Source: Mixta mediterraneensis (lineage in GTDB: Bacteria > Pseudomonadota > Gammaproteobacteria > Enterobacterales > Enterobacteriaceae). Taken from it: a stretch of 64,000 nt of DNA. The stretch is taken from contig NZ_JACFXY010000001.1 of the NCBI RefSeq assembly GCF_014946725.1, positions 744,001 through 808,000 on the forward strand. The letters run 5' to 3'. Under the pieces are notes generated by a model. It searched no databases, was not told the origin of the DNA, and worked only from the letters and a program-made list of their open reading frames with translations. Positions 1 through 12,799 of the stretch are shown piece after piece; the first letter of the stretch is position 1; each line of letters begins with the position of its first letter. Made by a program: the position numbers and the translations under genes.

Positions 1-679
1 CGGTGATGTGATAATCCACACCCAGCGATCCACCACCTTTACGCTTATAGCGCAGGCCATTGCCCGGCAAATATTCGTTATCACTAAACAGATAAGAGGC
101 ATAAACATCAAGTGCGCCGAAGGTATTTTTATATTTTAGCTGCTTACGTGAACGGTAAGAACCATCGTAATCACCATTAATACCATTACCTGGCGCCTGA
201 GCTAGCATGTCGTAATCCCAAATATCCGTTTTTGAGCCGACAATATCGTAATAAACACTGTTCTGCTGGCCGAAGTAGAGTTCACCCAGGGTGGCGCTCT
301 TAAGTCCGGTATAGAGTTGACGACGAGTAGTGTTGTTAGCGCCATCGGCATAGTGGTTATCCCAGCCCCACCACGCCGGGAAGTTCACGCCCAGCTCGTA
401 ATAACCCACCCAGCTGACATCATCAAACAGATAATAATTAGCGGTAAAACGGAAGCGTGAGCCGCCGTCAAAGCCGTTACGCTTGTAAGATTTGTCATTA
501 CTGCCGGTTTGATGATTGAACTGAGGACGAATACTACCGCCGACTTTGAAGTCGAAGCGGCTAAGCGGATCGCCGGCCTGCGGATCCTGTTTAATAAGAG
601 TAATTTCAGCCTGGCTGGTGAGAGGAGCCGCTGCAACCAGCGCAGCAATGGCGGTGAGTGTGAAAGCACGCATTTTCAT
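1..679 (-). CDS. Outer-membrane porin, partial (3' end beyond window)
   Basis: The reading frame is open from an ATG at 679 to the window edge, giving 226 residues with no stop. It begins with a typical signal peptide (MKMRAF, hydrophobic Ala/Leu core, cleavage expected after TSQA), then a mature part rich in alternating aromatic and Gly residues (KVGGSIRPQF, NGFDGGSRFRF, YYELGVNFPAWWGWD, RRQLYTGL, SYRSRKQLKYK), as expected for beta strands and periplasmic turns of a general Gram-negative porin. It would be a trimeric pore in the outer membrane; the substrate cannot be told. A second in-frame ATG two codons later is also possible. It lies downstream of carB, from which the carAB terminator separates it. 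An A+T-rich 190-bp stretch upstream (680-870) presumably holds its promoter. Confidence 0.8.
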   Translation of the reverse strand, partial: MKMRAFTLTAIAALVAAAPLTSQAEITLIKQDPQAGDPLSRFDFKVGGSIRPQFNHQTGSNDKSYKRNGFDGGSRFRFTANYYLFDDVSWVGYYELGVNFPAWWGWDNHYADGANNTTRRQLYTGLKSATLGELYFGQQNSVYYDIVGSKTDIWDYDMLAQAPGNGINGDYDGSYRSRKQLKYKNTFGALDVYASYLFSDNEYLPGNGLRYKRKGGGSLGVDYHIT

Positions 680-866
680 TTTTATATATATCCCAGTTAC
701 GCTTCAGAGAAATAAGCGAGCGAGATACTAAAGCCAGCGACCTTGCTTTCTATTTATAAATTAGTGCTAATAAATTTAAGTATAAAAAAAACCGCATTAA
801 GCGCTAAAATAAAATTAAATCATTATATTGTCATAATCTACTGTTATGCGCAGTCTGGCAATAGCG

Positions 867-896
867 AAAAAAACGGCCCCGAAAGGAGCCGTTTTA
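867..896 (-). terminator. Rho-independent terminator of carAB
   Basis: On the minus strand just after the carB stop there is a G+C-rich stem (AAAACGGCTCC paired with GGGGCCGTTTT) with a TTTC loop, followed by a run of T. It ends the carAB transcript before the porin gene. Confidence 0.85.
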
Positions 897-912
897 TCAT
901 CTCAGTACGTGG

Positions 913-3900
913 TTAAGCTTTAATTTGCGCGTGCATTTCCTGTACGGAAATAACTTGTTCAGTAGGATCAGCATTTAACGCCATCGCGGTGGCAAACCCG
1001 CCATTCAGCGTGGTGTCATAATGCACTTTATATTGCAGCGCGCTGCGGCGAATCAGTTTGGAGTCTTCAATCGCCTGACGGCCAGCGGTGGTATTCACAA
1101 TGTAGGCGTATTCGCCATTCTTCAGGCGATCCTGAATGTGGGGACGTCCTTCATGCACCTTATTCACCAGACGCGGATTGATACCTGCTTCTCCTAATAC
1201 AACCGCCGTTCCGTGGGTGGCATCCAGTTCGAAACCAAACTTCTGCAATTTCGCCGCGAGGTCAACAATACGTTTTTTATCGCCTTCGCGTACCGACAGC
1301 AGAGCGCGTCCGGTCTTTTTCATGTTGCTCTGCGCGCCCAGCATCGCTTTAGCGAAAGCTTCAGCGAAGGTACGCCCCACCCCCATCACTTCACCGGTAG
1401 AACGCATTTCCGGGCCGAGGATCGGGTCAACACCCTGGAATTTATTGAATGGCAGCACCACCTCTTTCACAGAGTAGTAAGGCGGAATCACCTCTTTAGT
1501 GACGCCCTGCTCCGCCAGCGTTTTGCCTGCCATTACGCGTGCCGCCACTTTTGCCAGCGGCACGCCGGTCGCTTTTGAAACAAACGGCACGGTACGTGCG
1601 GCACGTGGGTTCACTTCAATCAAATACACTTCGTTATCTTTTACGGCGAACTGTACGTTCATCAGGCCACGGACATTCAGCTCGAAAGCCAGTTTTTCAA
1701 CCTGCTGACGCATGACATTTTGAATCTCCTGACTCAACGTATAAGCCGGCAGCGAACAGGCAGAGTCACCGGAATGCACGCCCGCCTGCTCAATATGCTC
1801 CATTATGCCGCCAATTAACACGCGCTCGCCATCGCAAATCGCATCAACATCCACTTCTACTGCGTCATCAAGGAAGCGATCCAACAGTACCGGCGCATCA
1901 TTGGAAACCGATACCGCGGTCTGGAAATAACGCTTCAGATCGATTTCGTCATATACGATTTCCATTGCCCGGCCACCCAATACATAGGAAGGGCGAACCA
2001 CTAATGGATAACCGATACCGGCAGCTTTCTCGACAGCCTGCTCCAGCGTAGCCACGGTAGCGTTGGCGGGTTGTTTCAGATTCAGGCGCTCAACGGCCTG
2101 CTGGAAGCGTTCACGGTCTTCTGCGCGATCAATGGCATCCGGGCTGGTTCCGATTACCGGTACGCCTGCGGCTTCCAGCGCACGCGCCAGTTTCAGCGGA
2201 GTTTGGCCGCCATATTGTACGATAACGCCTTTCGGCTTCTCTATGCGGACGATTTCCAGCACATCTTCCAGCGTTACCGGCTCGAAGTACAGACGGTCTG
2301 AGGTATCGTAATCCGTCGATACGGTTTCCGGGTTACAGTTCACCATGATGGTTTCAAAACCATCTTCACGCAGAGCCAGCGCCGCATGAACGCAGCAGTA
2401 ATCGAACTCAATACCCTGGCCTATACGGTTTGGACCGCCGCCCAGTACCATGATTTTGTCGCGGTCCTGAGTGGGGTTCGCTTCGCACTCTTCCTCATAG
2501 GTTGAGTACATATATGCCGTATCAGTTGAAAACTCTGCGGCACAGGTATCCACGCGCTTGTAAACCGGATGCAGATTAAACTGCTGACGTAACTTACGGA
2601 TCTCGCTTTCAGCCACACCCGCTAAGGTAGCCAGACGCGCATCGGCAAAGCCTTTACGCTTTAACGCACGCAAAAAGTTTTCATTAAGGCTATTCACCCC
2701 TTCACGTGCAACCTGATCTTCCAGCCGCACCAACTCTTCAATCTGGACCAGGAACCAGCGGTCAATATTGGTCAGATTAAAGACGCCATCGACTGACATA
2801 CCTGCCCGGAACGCATCGGCGATATACCAGATACGATCCGAACCCGCATCCTTCAACTCACGGCGGATGCGCGTTAAAGCTTCGGCGTCATCAAGGTTCA
2901 CTTTCGGATCAAAGCCATGAGCGCCCACTTCCAGTCCGCGCAGCGCTTTCTGCATCGACTCCTGGAAAGTGCGGCCAATCGCCATGACTTCGCCAACCGA
3001 CTTCATCTGAGTGGTCAGGCGATCGTTGGCTCCGGCAAATTTTTCGAAGTTGAAGCGTGGGATCTTGGTCACAACGTAATCGATAGACGGCTCAAACGAG
3101 GCTGGTGTCAGCCCCCCGGTGATGTCATTCATCAGTTCGTCGAGGGTGTAACCGACCGCCAGTTTGGCGGCCACTTTGGCAATCGGGAAGCCAGTGGCTT
3201 TTGATGCCAGCGCCGATGAGCGTGACACGCGTGGGTTCATTTCGATGATAATCAAACGGCCATTTTTCGGATTCACCGAGAACTGCACGTTGGAGCCGCC
3301 CGTTTCTACCCCGATTTCACGCAGTACCGCCATTGAGGCGTTACGCATGATTTGGTATTCCTTGTCGGTCAGGGTCTGAGCGGGCGCTACGGTGATGGAG
3401 TCACCCGTATGAATCCCCATCGCATCAAAGTTTTCAATTGAGCAGACGATGATGCAGTTATCGTTTTTATCACGCACCACCTCCATCTCGTACTCTTTCC
3501 AGCCAATCAGTGATTCATCAATCAGCAGCTCATTAGTAGGCGACAGATCGAGGCCGCGCTCACAAATCTCTTCAAATTCTTCACGGTTGTAGGCAATGCC
3601 ACCACCGGTGCCGCCCATGGTAAAAGAAGGACGAATGATGCATGGGAAGCCGACGTCTTCGGCCACCGCCAGCGCTTCTTCCATGGAGTGAGCGATACCC
3701 GAACGCGCGGTCTCCAGACCAATGCTTTTCATCGCGACATCGAAACGACGACGATCTTCAGCTTTATCAATGGCGTCAGCGGTCGCACCAATCATGGTCA
3801 CGCCGAACTCTTCCAGCACGCCCTGACGTTCAAGTTCAAGGGCACAATTCAGTGCTGTCTGGCCACCCATCGTGGGGAGCACCGCATCCGGGCGCTCTTT

Positions 3901-4137
3901 TTCAATGATTTTGCGTACCACTTCCCAGTGAATCGGCTCGATGTAAGTCGCATCCGCCATTTCCGGGTCGGTCATAATCGTCGCCGGATTGGAGTTTACC
4001 AGGATGACGCGGTAACCCTCTTCGCGCAGCGCTTTACATGCTTGCGCGCCGGAATAGTCAAATTCACAGGCCTGGCCAATCACAATCGGACCGGCGCCAA
4101 GAATCAGGATGGATTTTATGTCTGTACGTTTTGGCAT
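913..4137 (-). CDS. carB: Carbamoyl-phosphate synthase large subunit
   Basis: This 1074-residue protein (E. coli 1073) makes carbamoyl phosphate from bicarbonate, two ATP and ammonia delivered by CarA; the product feeds pyrimidine and arginine synthesis. The internal duplication is visible: an N-terminal carboxyphosphate ATP-grasp half with [17 protein letters not shown] near residue 25, and a second carbamoyl-phosphate half with [17 protein letters not shown] near residue 570. They are joined by an oligomerisation segment (about 400-550), and the C-terminal 140 residues form the allosteric domain that senses ornithine, UMP and IMP. It follows carA by 13 bp and shares its promoters. No broken motif was seen. 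Confidence 0.98.
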   Translation of the reverse strand: MPKRTDIKSILILGAGPIVIGQACEFDYSGAQACKALREEGYRVILVNSNPATIMTDPEMADATYIEPIHWEVVRKIIEKERPDAVLPTMGGQTALNCALELERQGVLEEFGVTMIGATADAIDKAEDRRRFDVAMKSIGLETARSGIAHSMEEALAVAEDVGFPCIIRPSFTMGGTGGGIAYNREEFEEICERGLDLSPTNELLIDESLIGWKEYEMEVVRDKNDNCIIVCSIENFDAMGIHTGDSITVAPAQTLTDKEYQIMRNASMAVLREIGVETGGSNVQFSVNPKNGRLIIIEMNPRVSRSSALASKATGFPIAKVAAKLAVGYTLDELMNDITGGLTPASFEPSIDYVVTKIPRFNFEKFAGANDRLTTQMKSVGEVMAIGRTFQESMQKALRGLEVGAHGFDPKVNLDDAEALTRIRRELKDAGSDRIWYIADAFRAGMSVDGVFNLTNIDRWFLVQIEELVRLEDQVAREGVNSLNENFLRALKRKGFADARLATLAGVAESEIRKLRQQFNLHPVYKRVDTCAAEFSTDTAYMYSTYEEECEANPTQDRDKIMVLGGGPNRIGQGIEFDYCCVHAALALREDGFETIMVNCNPETVSTDYDTSDRLYFEPVTLEDVLEIVRIEKPKGVIVQYGGQTPLKLARALEAAGVPVIGTSPDAIDRAEDRERFQQAVERLNLKQPANATVATLEQAVEKAAGIGYPLVVRPSYVLGGRAMEIVYDEIDLKRYFQTAVSVSNDAPVLLDRFLDDAVEVDVDAICDGERVLIGGIMEHIEQAGVHSGDSACSLPAYTLSQEIQNVMRQQVEKLAFELNVRGLMNVQFAVKDNEVYLIEVNPRAARTVPFVSKATGVPLAKVAARVMAGKTLAEQGVTKEVIPPYYSVKEVVLPFNKFQGVDPILGPEMRSTGEVMGVGRTFAEAFAKAMLGAQSNMKKTGRALLSVREGDKKRIVDLAAKLQKFGFELDATHGTAVVLGEAGINPRLVNKVHEGRPHIQDRLKNGEYAYIVNTTAGRQAIEDSKLIRRSALQYKVHYDTTLNGGFATAMALNADPTEQVISVQEMHAQIKA

Positions 4138-4150
4138 GATTGGCTCCTGA

Positions 4151-5299
4151 TTACTTCGCTTTCGAACGGAATGCGTCGATCAATTCAATAAAGTGATCAA
4201 ACAACGGCGCTGCATCGTGCGGGCCTGGGCTGGCCTCTGGGTGTCCCTGAAAGCTGAACGCCGGTTTATCAGTACGATGGAGACCCTGCACGGTTTGGTC
4301 AAACAGGGAGACATGCGTCACGCGCAGATTATCGGGTAAATTGGCTTCATCAACAGCGAAACCGTGGTTCTGTGCGGTAATCATTACGGTGTTGTTGTCG
4401 AAATCTTTAACCGGATGGTTACCGCCATGGTGACCCAGCTTCATCTTCACCGTTTTAGCGCCGCTTGCCAGCGCCAGCAGCTGATGGCCAAGACAGATAC
4501 CGAAAACCGGAATATCCGTTTTCAGGAAAGCCTGGATAGCTTCAATAGCGTAATCACACGGCTCCGGATCGCCAGGGCCGTTGGAAAGGAAGATGCCATC
4601 CGGATTCAGTTTCAGCACCTCTTCCGCTGAAGTTTGTGCCGGAACAACGGTCAGGCGACAGCCGCGATCAACCAGCATGCGTAAGATGTTACGCTTAACG
4701 CCGTAATCAAAGGCAACCACATGATAAGGCAGCGATTCTGCTTTTTTCTGCTCTGGCAGGCCGTGGTTTAATGTCCAGCTGCCCTGCTGCCAGACATAAG
4801 GCTCTTTGGTTGAGACTTCTTTCGCCAAATCCATCCCTTTCAGGCCTGGAAACGCCTGCGCTTTTTGCAGCGCCAGCGCGGCATCGGGGGTATCACCTGC
4901 GATGATGCAGCCATTCTGTGCGCCTTTTTCACGCAGCAAGCGGGTCAGCTTACGCGTATCAATATCAGCAATGGCCACAATATTGTTACGCTGCAGATAG
5001 GCAGATAAACCTTCTTCGCTACGGAAGTTACTGGTAATCAGCGGCAGATCGCGAATAACAAGCCCTTGAGCATGAATTTGACTGGATTCTTCGTCGGCGG
5101 CATTAGCACCAACATTGCCGATATGGGGATAAGTGAGAGTAACGATTTGGCGGGAATAGGAAGGATCAGTGAGGATTTCTTGATAACCGGTCATTGACGT
5201 GTTGAAAACGACTTCCCCCACTGCCGACCCCGTTGCCCCGATGGCCCGACCGTGGAATTGGGTTCCGTCTTCCAGAACCAAGAGCGCTGACTTAATCAA
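4151..5299 (-). CDS. carA: Carbamoyl-phosphate synthase small (glutaminase) subunit
   Basis: CarA hydrolyses glutamine and channels ammonia to CarB. The protein is read as 382 residues, the E. coli length, from a TTG codon at 5297-5299 ([11 protein letters not shown]). A GGAGG site at 5305-5309 precedes it, and the only nearby ATG is out of frame; E. coli carA also uses TTG. A longer in-frame extension from 5326 is open but lacks support. The C-terminal half is a class I glutamine amidotransferase with catalytic Cys in [10 protein letters not shown] (about 269) and the His/Glu pair in [10 protein letters not shown] (about 353/355). carA is first in the carAB operon. Confidence 0.97.
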   Translation of the reverse strand: MIKSALLVLEDGTQFHGRAIGATGSAVGEVVFNTSMTGYQEILTDPSYSRQIVTLTYPHIGNVGANAADEESSQIHAQGLVIRDLPLITSNFRSEEGLSAYLQRNNIVAIADIDTRKLTRLLREKGAQNGCIIAGDTPDAALALQKAQAFPGLKGMDLAKEVSTKEPYVWQQGSWTLNHGLPEQKKAESLPYHVVAFDYGVKRNILRMLVDRGCRLTVVPAQTSAEEVLKLNPDGIFLSNGPGDPEPCDYAIEAIQAFLKTDIPVFGICLGHQLLALASGAKTVKMKLGHHGGNHPVKDFDNNTVMITAQNHGFAVDEANLPDNLRVTHVSLFDQTVQGLHRTDKPAFSFQGHPEASPGPHDAAPLFDHFIELIDAFRSKAK

Positions 5300-5330
5300 A
5301 ACATCCTCCAGGGAATAAACAGTCACAATA

Positions 5331-5365
5331 TATGCATATTAATTCATAATCGTTACCTGAATCAA
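5331..5365 (-). promoter_or_regulatory. carAB promoter P2 overlapped by an ARG box
   Basis: On the minus strand a TTGATT -35 (5360-5365) and a TAATAT -10 (5336-5341) are 18 bp apart. The -10 lies inside TATGAATTAATATGCATA (5331-5348), a good match to the 18-bp ArgR operator. This mirrors the arginine-repressed promoter of E. coli carAB. ArgR with arginine would block polymerase here. Confidence 0.7.
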
Positions 5366-5408
5366 TGCAAAAACCGCCTGAACTATTGATTTTTGGCAAA
5401 TTGCGCGC

Positions 5409-5437
5409 ATTCTAATGATCGCCCTCTGGCTTGTCTA
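5409..5437 (-). promoter_or_regulatory. carAB promoter P1 (pyrimidine/purine-controlled)
   Basis: On the minus strand TAGACA and TAGAAT are separated by exactly 17 bp. The stretch around it (GCCAGAGGGCGATCATTAG) closely resembles, from memory, the E. coli upstream carAB promoter, which is controlled through UMP, PepA, IHF, PurR and RutR. The remaining A+T-rich sequence up to dapB (5438-5768) is the expected place for those regulators; no gene was recognised there. Confidence 0.7.
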
Positions 5438-5768
5438 CCCTAAGGCAAAATTTTTTTGTTATTTTCAGGCTTCTGATGGTTAAAACGGGGATAAGCGGCA
5501 AAAAGAGGGGAAAACTCGGAGAAATAACCGTTTGCCAGTCGGCATAAACAGGAAAACGGATCTTTCGCATCATTATTTTTGACCATTTGGTCAAAAATAA
5601 CAGTTTAAACTGAAAAAATCAGGTCCATACTCTATAAAATAGCAAGCTAAGCTTTATTTCATCACCAGACAGCTATTTTAAGATAAAATTAAGGGTAATG
5701 ATAACATTAACCTTTTTCAATCAAGCAATTAATGATTGAAACAACCACATCACGATGGTACACAACAC

Positions 5769-6590
<822 letters not shown>

Positions 6591-6751
6591 TCATTCCTAA
6601 AACAAAACTATGCATGCAAAGCGTAATCAGGTTAACGATGAGTTAACAGTCACGCCACCATTAATCAGGGATAATAAGAATTTTATGCCAGACGCGATTG
6701 ATTATCAGTAAAAGCAATCTCATCGGATGGAACCGCACACCAGTGGGATTT

Positions 6752-6786
6752 AAAAAAGCAAAAAGGCCGAACAAAGTCGGCCCTTA
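6752..6786 (-). terminator. Terminator after ispH
   Basis: Minus-strand stem GGGCCGAC / TCGGCC with a short loop, followed by TTTTTGCTTTTTT. It closes the ribF-ileS-lspA-fkpB-ispH transcript. Confidence 0.8.
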
Positions 6787-6807
6787 ACAGACAGCAGTAC
6801 CACAGCG

Positions 6808-7761
6808 TTATTGCACGTTGCGCACGTCAACCCGCAATTCTTTTGGCACTTCAAACACGATATTCTCTTCGCGGCCGATCAGCTCAATCGCGGCTTCACC
6901 GCCAAGTTCACGTAAGCGCTGAATAACCTGCTGTACTAAAATATCAGGCGCCGAGGCACCCGCGGTTACGCCAATGCAATCGACGCCTTTTACCCACTCT
7001 TCCTGAATGTCGTCAGCGGAATCGATCAGCTTCGCCAGTTTACCGGCACGCTGAGCCAGCTCCGCCAGACGATTCGAGTTAGAAGAGTTTTTAGATCCAA
7101 CCACCAATACCACTTCAGCATCACGCGCCAGGGTACGCACCGCTTCCTGACGGTTGGTAGTGGCGTAGCAAATGTCATCCTTGCGTGGACCAATAATTGC
7201 CGGAAAACGCTGGCGCAGCGCATCAATAATGTCAGATGTATCATCTACCGACAGCGTCGTCTGCGTCATAAAGCTGAGATTGCTTTCGTCTTTAACCGCT
7301 AATTTGAAGACATCTTCCGGTGATTCCACCAGGTACATACCGCCATTGGGATTGTTGTATTGCCCCATGGTGCCTTCCACTTCGGGATGACCGGCATGTC
7401 CAATCAAAATGGCTTCGACGCCTTTACGGCTGGCACGTGCCACTTCCATATGCACTTTGGTTACCAGCGGACAGGTAGCGTCGAATAGCATGGTCAGATG
7501 ACGTGCCTTCGCTTCAGCCCGAACGGCTTGTGAAACGCCATGTGCTGAAAAAATCAAAATCGCGTTATCTGGCACTTCGCTAATCTCTTCGATAAAGATC
7601 GCGCCACGCTCGCGCAAACTATTAACCACGTAGCGGTTATGTACCACTTCATGTCGGACGTAAATTGGCGCGCCATACATCTCTAATGCACGCTCGACAA
7701 TGCTGATTGCCCGGTCAACACCCGCGCAGAATCCGCGCGGATTAGCTAACAGAATTTGCAT
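6808..7761 (-). CDS. ispH: 4-hydroxy-3-methylbut-2-enyl diphosphate reductase
   Basis: IspH is the last enzyme of the MEP isoprenoid pathway, reducing HMBPP to IPP and DMAPP with a [4Fe-4S] cluster. The ATG at 7761 ([15 protein letters not shown]) gives 317 residues (E. coli 316) and is preceded by a G-rich ribosome site; a longer frame to 7872 is open only because it runs antisense-free through fkpB. The three cluster Cys are visible in PRGFCAGV (12), FDATCPLV (about 96) and [10 protein letters not shown] (about 197). Its first 20 bp overlap the end of fkpB, indicating coupled translation at the end of a ribF-to-ispH operon. Confidence 0.97.
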   Translation of the reverse strand: MQILLANPRGFCAGVDRAISIVERALEMYGAPIYVRHEVVHNRYVVNSLRERGAIFIEEISEVPDNAILIFSAHGVSQAVRAEAKARHLTMLFDATCPLVTKVHMEVARASRKGVEAILIGHAGHPEVEGTMGQYNNPNGGMYLVESPEDVFKLAVKDESNLSFMTQTTLSVDDTSDIIDALRQRFPAIIGPRKDDICYATTNRQEAVRTLARDAEVVLVVGSKNSSNSNRLAELAQRAGKLAKLIDSADDIQEEWVKGVDCIGVTAGASAPDILVQQVIQRLRELGGEAAIELIGREENIVFEVPKELRVDVRNVQ

Positions 7762-8212
7762 CGTTCGCCCCCTGCACTGGATCAATTTCCAGCACTTCAA
7801 TATCAAATTGAATGCGATGGCCTGCCAGCGGATGATTGAAATCAACCGTAATGGAATCACCGGAAACTTCACGGATCACGCCGGGCATTTCGCTGCCGCC
7901 CATACCGCTAAACAGCATGATGGCACCCACTTCAGGTTCGCCGGCATCGATAAAATCGCGGCGCGAAAAATACTGGATTAAATCCGGGCTAATGCTGCCA
8001 AAAGCATCTTCCGGTGCTAACGTGAAGTGCCGCTTTTCACCCGTTTTTAGCCCCAGCAGCGCCTGTTCCAGCGCAGCAGACAGACTGCCATCGCCCAGGC
8101 GAAACAGCGCAGGTTTACCGTTGGCACGGGTCGATTCCGCCGTAGAGCCGTCTTCCAGCTTCAGGGTGAAGTGCACCAACACCGCGCTGTCGCGCTGTAC
8201 AGACTCAGTCAT
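7742..8212 (-). CDS. fkpB: FKBP-type peptidyl-prolyl cis-trans isomerase
   Basis: This 156-residue protein (E. coli FkpB/SlpA 149) is of the SlyD-like FKBP class: [13 protein letters not shown] opens the FKBP fold and an insert-in-flap region precedes [17 protein letters not shown], the closing strand. It probably acts as a cytoplasmic prolyl isomerase and chaperone; a specific client is not known from sequence. It lies 3 bp after lspA and overlaps ispH by 20 bp. Confidence 0.95.
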   Translation of the reverse strand: MTESVQRDSAVLVHFTLKLEDGSTAESTRANGKPALFRLGDGSLSAALEQALLGLKTGEKRHFTLAPEDAFGSISPDLIQYFSRRDFIDAGEPEVGAIMLFSGMGGSEMPGVIREVSGDSITVDFNHPLAGHRIQFDIEVLEIDPVQGANDANSVS

Positions 8213-8215
8213 GAC

Positions 8216-8722
8216 TTACCCTTTCTGTTTTGCCTGTTTGCTGGTTGGGCTAAAAAAGCCTTCCAGCACCACTAACGCAGCACCAATGCAGATGCCGCAG
8301 TCAGCAATATTAAACGTTGCGAAGTGCCAGTTACCGATATAGAAGTCGATAAAATCGACGACGAAACCATGATATGAGCGGTCAAACAGGTTGCCCGCTG
8401 CACCACCGATAATCAGCGCATAAGCGATGTTAACGATCTTCTGGCTGGCACGGCTGCGATACATCATCACTAACAGCGCCACAACAATAGCGATGGCGAT
8501 GCCAGCAAAGAACCAACGTTGCCAGCCGCCTTTGTCAGCCAGGAAACTGAACGCCGCACCGTAGTTATGAGCGTAAAACAGGTTGAGGAATGGCATCAGC
8601 GGCTGCGTTTCGTGCAGCATCATGTTATTCATCACCCATTGCTTACTGGCGAAATCGACAACGATCACCGCCAGCACCAGCCATAGCCAACGCAATCCGG
8701 TTGAAAAAATAGGTTTACTCAT
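8216..8722 (-). CDS. lspA: Lipoprotein signal peptidase (signal peptidase II)
   Basis: LspA cleaves the signal peptide of diacylglyceryl prolipoproteins in the inner membrane. The 168-residue protein (E. coli 164) has four hydrophobic segments and the two catalytic Asp motifs: [14 protein letters not shown] and [15 protein letters not shown] (about residues 120-145). Its ATG shares one base with the ileS stop codon (8722), so translation is probably coupled. The C-terminal tail is Lys-rich and cytoplasmic. Confidence 0.97.
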   Translation of the reverse strand: MSKPIFSTGLRWLWLVLAVIVVDFASKQWVMNNMMLHETQPLMPFLNLFYAHNYGAAFSFLADKGGWQRWFFAGIAIAIVVALLVMMYRSRASQKIVNIAYALIIGGAAGNLFDRSYHGFVVDFIDFYIGNWHFATFNIADCGICIGAALVVLEGFFSPTSKQAKQKG

Positions 8723-11538
8723 CAGTCAAATTTACGCTCTTCACCGTTACCGGCTACGTTGGTGTAACAGCGGCTACAAACTTCAGCATGCTCAGGATTC
8801 TGTCCAACATCGGTGGTGTAATGCCAGCAGCGTGGGCATTTTTCGCCTTCCGCTTTATGTAACGCCACTCTCAGCCCCTTTAACAGTTCGCTCTGCTGTG
8901 CTTCGTCATTAGCCAGGGCGTAATCGGCAACCTGCGCACCTGAGGTCAGCAACACAAAGCGCAGCTCGTCGCCCAGCGCTTGCAGCTTAGCTGCCAGCGC
9001 TGGTGCCGCGTACAGCGTAACCGTGGCTTCCAGCGCGCCGCCAATGCGTTTGTCGCTACGCGCCTGCTCGATCACTTTGTTCACTTCGCCACGCACTTTC
9101 AGTATCTCGGCCCAGTAGGCGTCATTTAACGCTTCATTTTCTGCCAGACCAAACAGACCTTCGTACCACTCTTCAGTGAAAACATATTGCGCGCGTTCGC
9201 CAGGCAGGTAGCCCCAGATTTCGTCAGCGGTGAAGGACATGATCGGCGCCATCCAACGCACCAGTGCTTCAACGATATGCCACAGCGCCGTCTGGCAGCT
9301 GCGACGCGCCAGGCTGTCGCCCTTCGCGGTATACTGGCGATCTTTAATGATGTCGAGATAGAAGGACCCCATCTCCACCGAGCAGAACTGCATCAGGCGC
9401 TGAATCACTTCGTGGAAATCGTAATTTTCGTAAGAGGTAATGATACCTGCTTGCGCCGCTTGCGCCCGGCCCACCGCCCAGCGATCCACTACCACCATCT
9501 CTTCTGGTTTCACCAAATCAGTCGCGGGATTAAAGCCGCTGAGATTTGCCAGCAGGAAACGCGCGGTATTACGGATACGACGATACGCATCGGCTGAACG
9601 CTTCAGGATTTCATCTGAAACCGCCATTTCGCCGGAGTAGTCGGTAGACGCCACCCATAAACGCAGGATGTCTGCCCCCAGCTTGTTCATTACATCCTGC
9701 GGCGATACGGTGTTGCCGATTGATTTCGACATCTTACGGCCTTGACCGTCAACGGTGAAACCATGCGTCAATACCTGACGATAAGGCGCTTTGCCTTTCA
9801 TCGCCGTGGAGATCATCAGCGAAGACATAAACCAGCCGCGATGCTGATCCGACCCTTCCAGATACATATCTGGCGTGTGACCAGCAAATTCTGGACGCGC
9901 ATCCACTACAGAATAGCTGGTTGAACCGGAATCAAACCATACATCCAGCGTATCGGGCACTTTGCGATAGTGATCGGCATCGTCGCCCATCAGATCACGC
10001 GGATCGAGATCCCACCAGGCCTGAATACCCTCTTGTTCGACAAGCTTAGCGACTTTTTCCATCAGCTCCAGCGTATCCGGGTGCAGCTGTTCGGATTCGT
10101 TATGTACGAACAACGCCATCGGTACGCCCCATGTACGCTGACGTGAAATACACCAGTCAGGACGATTTGCGACCATTGATTCAATACGCGCCTGGCCCCA
10201 GTCTGGGATCCACTGTACGCCTTTGATCTCTTTCAGCGACTGCGCACGCAGGCCCTTTTGATCCATACTGATGAACCATTGTGGCGTTGCGCGGAAAATG
10301 ATCGGGGTTTTGTGACGCCAGCAGTGCGGATAGCTGTGCAGCAGTTTTTCAACGTGCAGTAGTGCGCCTTTCTCTTTTAACAGCTCAACGATCATATCAT
10401 TGGCTTTAAATACGTTGATACCATCCAGCGTTGGATACGTGCCGGGCAGATAAGCGCCATCCGGGCCAACCGGATTGGCAATTTCGATACCGTATTTTTG
10501 TCCAATAACGTAGTCGTCCGGGCCGTGGCCTGGTGCGGTATGAACGGCGCCCGTACCCGCCTCCAGCGTCACGTGCTCGCCTAATACCACCAGCGACTGA
10601 ATGTCGAGGAAAGGATGCTGGAATTTTTGCAGCTCAAGCGCTGCACCTTTACATTCGCCCAGCACGGCCCATTCGCTGATGCCTGCACGCCTGAGCACGC
10701 TTTCAACCAGATCTTTAGCGAGGATTAACGCACGCCCGTCGATCTGTACCAGCTGGTATTCAAATTCCGGGTGCAGAGAAATGGCCCGGTTAGCCGGCAT
10801 GGTCCAGGGTGTCGTGGTCCAGATAACCAGAGAAATCGGGCCATTAACCTGAGACGCGCCAAATACGTTACGCACCGCATCAGCATCGATGGCGTTAAAC
10901 ATCACATCAATGGATGGCGAGGTTTTGTCGTAATACTCAACTTCCGCTTCAGCCAGGGCTGAGCGGCAATCAAGACACCAATGCACAGGCTTAGCGCCTT
11001 TATGCAGGTGACCATTGCCGATGATCTTGCTAAGCGCGCGAATGATATTGGCTTCGGTCTGGAAATTCATCGTCAGGTAAGGACGCTCCCAGTCACCCAA
11101 TACCCCCAGGCGGATAAAGTCAGCTTTTTGGCCTTCTACCTGCTCAGCGGCATATTTACGGCACGCTTCACGGAACTCAGCTGCGGTGACTTTTTCACCC
11201 GGCTTGCCGATCATCTGTTCGACTTTATGTTCGATAGGCAAGCCGTGGCAGTCCCAGCCCGGAACATAGGGCGAGTCATACCCCGCCATGCCTTTCGACT
11301 TGACAATAATGTCTTTCAGAATCTTGTTAACAGAGTGACCAATATGAATGCTGCCGTTCGCATAAGGAGGGCCATCGTGCAGAATAAAGGTTTTTTTCCC
11401 TTTTTTGGCTTCGCGAATGATGCCGTACAGGTTGTCATCATACCAACGTTGCAGCATTCCCGGTTCGCGTTTGGCCAGATCGCCACGCATCGGGAACCCC
11501 GTTTCCGGCAAATTCAGGGTAGATTTATAGTCACTCAT
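8722..11538 (-). CDS. ileS: Isoleucyl-tRNA synthetase
   Basis: This 938-residue class I synthetase, the same length as E. coli IleRS, charges tRNA-Ile and edits valine. Visible motifs are the HIGH box in [16 protein letters not shown] (about residues 57-70), the CP1 editing domain (about 200-400), KMSKS in [12 protein letters not shown] (about 600), the anticodon-binding region, and a C-terminal zinc finger with paired Cys (CPRCWHY ... CSRCYTN). It follows ribF by 29 bp and overlaps lspA by one base. Confidence 0.98.
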   Translation of the reverse strand: MSDYKSTLNLPETGFPMRGDLAKREPGMLQRWYDDNLYGIIREAKKGKKTFILHDGPPYANGSIHIGHSVNKILKDIIVKSKGMAGYDSPYVPGWDCHGLPIEHKVEQMIGKPGEKVTAAEFREACRKYAAEQVEGQKADFIRLGVLGDWERPYLTMNFQTEANIIRALSKIIGNGHLHKGAKPVHWCLDCRSALAEAEVEYYDKTSPSIDVMFNAIDADAVRNVFGASQVNGPISLVIWTTTPWTMPANRAISLHPEFEYQLVQIDGRALILAKDLVESVLRRAGISEWAVLGECKGAALELQKFQHPFLDIQSLVVLGEHVTLEAGTGAVHTAPGHGPDDYVIGQKYGIEIANPVGPDGAYLPGTYPTLDGINVFKANDMIVELLKEKGALLHVEKLLHSYPHCWRHKTPIIFRATPQWFISMDQKGLRAQSLKEIKGVQWIPDWGQARIESMVANRPDWCISRQRTWGVPMALFVHNESEQLHPDTLELMEKVAKLVEQEGIQAWWDLDPRDLMGDDADHYRKVPDTLDVWFDSGSTSYSVVDARPEFAGHTPDMYLEGSDQHRGWFMSSLMISTAMKGKAPYRQVLTHGFTVDGQGRKMSKSIGNTVSPQDVMNKLGADILRLWVASTDYSGEMAVSDEILKRSADAYRRIRNTARFLLANLSGFNPATDLVKPEEMVVVDRWAVGRAQAAQAGIITSYENYDFHEVIQRLMQFCSVEMGSFYLDIIKDRQYTAKGDSLARRSCQTALWHIVEALVRWMAPIMSFTADEIWGYLPGERAQYVFTEEWYEGLFGLAENEALNDAYWAEILKVRGEVNKVIEQARSDKRIGGALEATVTLYAAPALAAKLQALGDELRFVLLTSGAQVADYALANDEAQQSELLKGLRVALHKAEGEKCPRCWHYTTDVGQNPEHAEVCSRCYTNVAGNGEERKFD

Positions 11539-11567
11539 CAGATTCTCGATTCCGTTTTTCGCTCGGG

Positions 11568-12494
11568 TTAAAGCCCAAAGAACTGTCGGGCTGTCACCAC
11601 ATCTTTCGCTATTTGTTCTTTCAACGCCTCCAGTGAGGCAAAGCGCTGCTCGTTTCGTAATTTCTGCTTCAGCACCACGTTAATATGCTGACCATATAGA
11701 TTCATATTGATGTCAAGCAGGTGAACTTCAAGCTGCTGGCGTAAACCTTTTACCGTTGGACGCGTGCCAATATTTGCTACGCCTGGCAGCGGCTGTGGCG
11801 TCAAGCCATGTACCTCAACCGCAAAAACCCCTTTCACCGGCGAAACAGCGCGGCGTAAAGGAAGGTTCGCGGTGGGGAAACCGAGGGTGCGTCCCAATTC
11901 ATCGCCGTGCACTACGCGGCCTGAAATACTGAAAGGGTGGCCTAACAGCAACTGTGCCAGCGCAAAATCATCATTGGCCAGCGCCTGACGCACGGCTGTG
12001 CTGCTAATACGCTTGCCGCCGTCACAAAAGGTTTGAGTGCTGACCACATCAAAGCCGTACTCAGCACCGGCTTTCTGTAATAACAGGAAATCGCCCAAAC
12101 GACCAGCGCCAAAGCGGAAATCATCGCCGACGGCCAGGAACTTCACATTGAGTTTTTTGACCAGCAGTTCAGCAATAAAATTTTGTGCTGATAACGCCGC
12201 AAAACGGCGATCGAAGCGTACGCACAACACCTCATCAATGCCCGCTTCAGCCAGGTATTTAAGCTTCTCACGCAGGCGCGTCAAACGGGCAGGCGCTTTC
12301 TCGCCAGCAAACAGCTCAAGCGGCTGCGGCTCAAACAGCATGACCATTACCGGCAAATGACGTTTGCGTCCCTCTTCGCGCAGCTGGGACATCAGCGCCT
12401 GGTGACCGCGGTGCACGCCATCAAAATTACCAATGGTCAGTACGCAGCCACGATGCTGCTCGTTAAGATTATGAATACCGCGGATAAACTTCAT
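11568..12494 (-). CDS. ribF: Bifunctional riboflavin kinase / FAD synthetase
   Basis: RibF converts riboflavin to FMN and then FAD. The 308-residue protein (E. coli 313) has an N-terminal nucleotidyltransferase domain with the HxGH-like motif [11 protein letters not shown] (residues 22-32) and a C-terminal riboflavin kinase domain (about 185-305) with [10 protein letters not shown] and the closing [14 protein letters not shown] segment. It is the first gene of the ribF-ileS-lspA-fkpB-ispH operon and is divergent from rpsT. Confidence 0.97.
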   Translation of the reverse strand: MKFIRGIHNLNEQHRGCVLTIGNFDGVHRGHQALMSQLREEGRKRHLPVMVMLFEPQPLELFAGEKAPARLTRLREKLKYLAEAGIDEVLCVRFDRRFAALSAQNFIAELLVKKLNVKFLAVGDDFRFGAGRLGDFLLLQKAGAEYGFDVVSTQTFCDGGKRISSTAVRQALANDDFALAQLLLGHPFSISGRVVHGDELGRTLGFPTANLPLRRAVSPVKGVFAVEVHGLTPQPLPGVANIGTRPTVKGLRQQLEVHLLDINMNLYGQHINVVLKQKLRNEQRFASLEALKEQIAKDVVTARQFFGL

Positions 12495-12723
12495 GGCTGA
12501 CTCAACGCGATGGAAATCGGCGGATTATACCCTTGAAAGCCGCGAAGGTTAACCCGTCAGCACGCCTTTCTGCTTTATGACGGTCATTTACTGCCGCTGA
12601 AGCGGGACAGAAGAATTTTGTCGCGAAATACTGTATTCAGTAGGGGGAAGCTGGTAGAATCTTGCGCCATCAAATACGTAACCGAGCGTCGTTCCTATAG
12701 CGCCGCTTATTTGCACAAATCCA

Positions 12724-12752
12724 TTGACAAAAGAAGGTTCAAAAGGCATAGT
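12724..12752 (+). promoter_or_regulatory. Main promoter of rpsT
   Basis: TTGACA (12724-12729) and CATAGT (12747-12752) are 17 bp apart, a near-consensus sigma-70 promoter 47 bp before the start codon. A weaker upstream promoter with TAGAAT near 12655 may correspond to P1 of E. coli rpsT. The rest of the 305-bp ribF-rpsT spacer must also hold the divergent ribF promoter, which I could not place. Confidence 0.75.
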
Positions 12753-12799
12753 CCTCGGCCTTTGATTTGTCTATACAGAACACATTTGGGAGTTGGACC

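Noticed and set aside
5151..5326. N-terminal extension of carA to an upstream start at 5326
   Set aside because: The TTG at 5299 has a strong ribosome site and gives exactly the E. coli length; the extension runs into the promoter/ARG box side.
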